A model generated the notes under the pieces. It ran no database searches. It was not told where the DNA came from and was given only the letters and a program-made list of their open reading frames with translations. From NCBI GenBank assembly GCA_029880265.1, contig JAOUOT010000012.1, positions 1 to 64,000 on the forward strand: a stretch of DNA of 64,000 nucleotides, given 5' to 3'. Source of the DNA: Spirochaetia bacterium. GTDB lineage: Bacteria; Spirochaetota; Leptospiria; Turneriellales; JAOUOS01. Positions 61,356 through 64,000 of this stretch are shown piece by piece (position 1 is the stretch's first letter; each line of letters opens with the position of its first letter). The position numbers and the translations under genes are program-made.

Positions 61356-62111
61356 CTATCGATTGTAATTTACTAGCGAAAGGAATGATTCGAGCAAAAG
61401 ACTTGCGCCGCCTACCAATGCGCCGTCAATATCTTCCTGCTGCATTAAAGACTTTATATTGTCAGGCTTAACAGAGCCTCCGTATAATATTCTCATTTGC
61501 CCGGCGGCCTCTTCATTAAAAATACGCGTCAGCGTTTTTCGTATTATTTTATGAACATGATTGGCGTCTTTAGGAGTAGCGGTCTTCCCTGTTCCGATTG
61601 CCCAAATTGGCTCATAAGCAATATAGAGTTCCTGCAATTTATTAATACCTACATCTTGAAACGCGCTTTCAAGCTCATCTACAACAACCATTTCAGTAAC
61701 TCCGTTTTCTCTTTCTTCTAAAGATTCGCCTACGCATAGCATCACTTTAAGGTTACATGCTAAAGCCTGTAATATTTTTTTATTAACTGTTTCATAATCT
61801 TCATGAAAATAATGCCGTCTCTCTGAGTGACCAATTAAAACATGCGTACATCCGGCGTCTTTTAACTGATAACCCGCAATCTCTCCGGTATAGGCGCCTA
61901 TACCTTCAAAGTATACATTTTGCCCCCCAAGGCCAATATTTGTATTTTTAATAATATCTGATACCGCCGGTATCTGCAAAAAAGAAGGAAATAATATAAT
62001 TTCTTTGTCTGCGATATCGGCTGTACTTGTTGTTATCTTTTGAGCAAGCGTTACCGCTTCATCAATAGTTAAATTCATCTTCCAGTTAGCCGCTATTACA
62101 GGAGTTCTCAT
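61356..62111 (-). CDS. tpiA: Triosephosphate isomerase
   Basis: The complete TIM barrel has VIAANWKMN (catalytic K), HVLIGHSERRHYF (catalytic H), YIAYEPIWAIGTGKTATP (catalytic E and loop 6) and ILYGGSVKPDNI. I chose ATG 62111 (MRTPVIAANWK); a TTG at 62117 is in frame and closer to AAAAGG. Length is about 251. It begins 9 bp after the heptose kinase stop, so the two are cotranscribed. Confidence 0.96.
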   Translation of the reverse strand: MRTPVIAANWKMNLTIDEAVTLAQKITTSTADIADKEIILFPSFLQIPAVSDIIKNTNIGLGGQNVYFEGIGAYTGEIAGYQLKDAGCTHVLIGHSERRHYFHEDYETVNKKILQALACNLKVMLCVGESLEERENGVTEMVVVDELESAFQDVGINKLQELYIAYEPIWAIGTGKTATPKDANHVHKIIRKTLTRIFNEEAAGQMRILYGGSVKPDNIKSLMQQEDIDGALVGGASLLLESFLSLVNYNR

Positions 62112-62120
62112 AATCAATAT

Positions 62121-63149
62121 TTACCTTTTGCTTTTAAAATAATAAGTTTCTGACGAATCAAATAATTTTTCAGCTTCTTTTAAAAGCTCTCTTCTTTTGA
62201 CCGAAGCGGTACCGATTTTTCCCACTACGATACCCCCGGCAATATTAGAAAGAAACGTAGCCTCAAGAGGCGTCGCTCCCGCCGCAATAGCGGCGGTAAA
62301 AACCGCTACAACCGTATCGCCCGCGCCCGTCACATCGTAGACTTCTTTTGCCGTCGTGGGCACAAAGACAGTCGGCTTATTTTTTTCAAAAAGAGCCATG
62401 CCCTTATGCGATCTGGTTATTAATAAATGTTTTAACGAAAGAGTTTTTAATATTTCGTTTCCTATTTTTTCGGTTTCTTCTTCTGTTTCGGGTTCAGAAA
62501 CCCCTAAGCCCGCCGAAGCTTCTTTTTCATTCGGCGTTAATACGCTTGCTTTTTTATATTGCTTAAAATGCCGAACCTGCGGATCAACCGCCACATAGAC
62601 TGAAAATTTTTCAGCCAAATCAAGAATACCCGAAATAAATCCCTTGGTAAAAACACCCTTGTCGTAATCTGACAATATGACGGCGTCATATTTTCTCAAT
62701 TCTTGAGACAACACTTCAAGCATCTTTTTTTCAAGCGTGTCGGGTATAGGCTTTGCGATTTCTCTATCAAGCCTTAGAAGCTGTTGGCTCCGCGCTAAAA
62801 TTCTGGTTTTTATGGTAGTGGGTCTGTCGGGGCTTTCCCATATTTGCACCATATTTAAATTTAACTTTTGAAGAGTTCTTATCATTTTATGACCGTTTGT
62901 GTCGGCCCCTACAACGCCCATAATTCCCGTTGAAATTTTCAAATCGACAAGGTTTTTCAGTACATTACTTGCCCCGCCCGGCATTCTTTCTTCTTTAACC
63001 GACAATACAACAGGCACGGGAGCCTCTGGCGATATGCGGCTGCATTCTCCGTGAATATATTCGTCCCACATTAAATCGCCTATTACAAGCAATTTTTTAT
63101 CTGAAAAATTTTCCAGTATTTCTTTAATTCTATTAAGTTTGACTTCCAT
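62121..63149 (-). CDS. rfaE1: D-glycero-beta-D-manno-heptose-7-phosphate kinase
   Basis: A PfkB-family kinase with LVIGDLMWDEYIHGECSRIS, SPEAPVPVV, MPGGASNVLKNL, ILSDYDKGVFT, VLTPNEKEAS, DVTGAGDTVVAVFTAAIAAG and GKIGTASVKRREL. These match domain 1 of HldE/RfaE; the adenylyltransferase domain is absent, so it must be encoded separately. The product feeds ADP-heptose for the LPS core, which supports a didermal cell. Length 342. Confidence 0.93.
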   Translation of the reverse strand: MEVKLNRIKEILENFSDKKLLVIGDLMWDEYIHGECSRISPEAPVPVVLSVKEERMPGGASNVLKNLVDLKISTGIMGVVGADTNGHKMIRTLQKLNLNMVQIWESPDRPTTIKTRILARSQQLLRLDREIAKPIPDTLEKKMLEVLSQELRKYDAVILSDYDKGVFTKGFISGILDLAEKFSVYVAVDPQVRHFKQYKKASVLTPNEKEASAGLGVSEPETEEETEKIGNEILKTLSLKHLLITRSHKGMALFEKNKPTVFVPTTAKEVYDVTGAGDTVVAVFTAAIAAGATPLEATFLSNIAGGIVVGKIGTASVKRRELLKEAEKLFDSSETYYFKSKR

Positions 63150-63307
63150 ATTATATCATTAATAAAGTATACACATTTTTAGCCTATTCGCATAGGATGT
63201 TTGATAAGTTTCTATTATTGAATACAGTGTCAATCTGTTTAGATGGTATCTACCTGTAAATCATTGTTTTGCAGATCTGACGATAAGCTTCTTTACAGAT
63301 AAAGATA

Positions 63308-63889
63308 TCAACGAACCTCAACCTTGATATCTTTAACATGACGAAATGATCTCGTATTTGTAAATACAATATAAAGGCCATACGGCTCTTTTATTCCGCC
63401 GCTTTTAAAATTTAAGTAAGGCAAATGTCCATAGACCATAACTCCAATACGATCTTCATATTTATTTGAAACTGTATCTTTATCAAAATAATAAATAATA
63501 CCCGGTTTTAAAAAATTAGAATACGGAACAGGATAATCGCCCATTATTCTGTAATTAAATTCATAATTTAGCAAAATATGGGCAGACTTAAAAGGTTTAA
63601 ACAAAAAACCCGCCTCTAGCCCGCCAATAATCTCATGATCTTTAAATTTAGGCTCTGTTTCCCATGAGATTGAAAGACAAGGCATAAAATCGAGCCATTC
63701 ACTATAAAGATGATTCTGCCAGCCAAGACCATAAATCAAGCCATAATTTAATTTTGTCGACACATGGGCGCCAAAATAAATAAATTGATAATCTTTTTCA
63801 TTTTCTTTTTCAGCGGCGTTAATATTTTCAGCCAATAACACATAGTTGCTCACTGCAAAAAAAGTTAAAATCAGTACCTTTTTAAACAT
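63308..63889 (-). CDS. Exported protein, probable small outer-membrane beta-barrel
   Basis: The signal peptide VLILTFFAVSNYVLLAEN precedes alternating aromatic/hydrophobic strands (YQFIYFGAHVSTKLNYGLIY, HILLNYEFNYRIMG, LYIVFTNTRSFRH), as in outer-membrane barrels of eight strands or so. I chose ATG 63889 (MFKKVLIL) because it yields a normal signal; an ATG at 63901 is also open. No family name is evident. A link with the heptose kinase downstream is not shown. Bases 63890-64000 hold no further gene that I can support. Confidence 0.65.
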   Translation of the reverse strand: MFKKVLILTFFAVSNYVLLAENINAAEKENEKDYQFIYFGAHVSTKLNYGLIYGLGWQNHLYSEWLDFMPCLSISWETEPKFKDHEIIGGLEAGFLFKPFKSAHILLNYEFNYRIMGDYPVPYSNFLKPGIIYYFDKDTVSNKYEDRIGVMVYGHLPYLNFKSGGIKEPYGLYIVFTNTRSFRHVKDIKVEVR

Positions 63890-64000
63890 AACCCATACCA
63901 TAAAAGAAATGTTACAAATACAATTCTTTTTTGATTAAAAAAAACTCTTTGCTAGCCGCAGATTTTCTGCAAATCATTATCTATAATAGATTGATCGATT

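Overview
The window is an AT-rich chromosomal segment of a Gram-negative, didermal bacterium. Evidence for an outer membrane includes a heptose-7-phosphate kinase, many lipoproteins and secreted proteins, and a CsgG-like protein. The best lineage guess is a spirochaete close to Leptospira. That rests mainly on a protein at 51836-52708 that resembles the Leptospira flagellar-coiling protein FcpA, supported by relaxed lipoboxes and low GC. No rRNA or other decisive marker is present, so the assignment is an inference.

Region 1-7.4 kb is accessory DNA, all on the minus strand. It holds the start of a PD-(D/E)XK nuclease gene behind a perfect 24-bp palindrome, and a four-gene operon (winged-helix-like protein, P-loop ATPase, small unknown protein, PIN nuclease) bracketed by two inverted copies of a palindromic repeat. 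Next comes a type IIG-like restriction-modification gene with an AT-rich, apparently swapped specificity segment and two in-frame palindromic repeat insertions. Two intergenic stretches here carry hairpins with AGGA loops like CsrA-binding sites. From 7.7 to 16.3 kb the genes are mostly housekeeping: cobD, rplS, rnhB, mgtE, a CPBP protease, trpC, a polytopic protein, an anti-sigma-type ATPase and thiG.

From 16.4 to 23.6 kb lies a cell-surface block: a frameshifted secreted-protein gene, a 1147-residue Ig-like repeat protein, an RCC1-repeat lipoprotein and a CsgG-like protein, the last three in one operon. From 23.9 to 30.8 kb come a Spy/CpxP-like lipoprotein with a two-component system, initiator and elongator tRNA-Met, a radical SAM protein, an SHP-type cytochrome with its cytochrome b, a cysteine peptidase and ispH. 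From 30.8 to 40.7 kb there is a TPR protein translationally coupled to a CHAT-type caspase-like protein, an SPL-family radical SAM gene, yqaA, cca, a TPR lipoprotein, dprA, a polysaccharide deacetylase, an Smr-domain protein and ribE.

From 40.7 to 48.8 kb is a complete alternative complex III operon (actABCDEF) led by a lipoprotein cytochrome c, with tRNA-Gly just past its end. From 48.9 to 64 kb are a zinc-ribbon membrane protein, tRNA-Cys, tRNA-Leu and tatD as one apparent transcript, the fcpA-like gene, a Na+/H+ antiporter-family gene behind a promoter that overlaps a 21-bp inverted repeat, and a sugar nucleotidyltransferase. These are followed by thpR, a frameshifted thiD, a rhodanese lipoprotein, an aldolase-like protein, purN, a MITE-like element, glnII-type glutamine synthetase, tpiA and a heptose kinase. 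The most promising undescribed features are the four-gene ATPase/PIN cassette and the TPR-CHAT pair.
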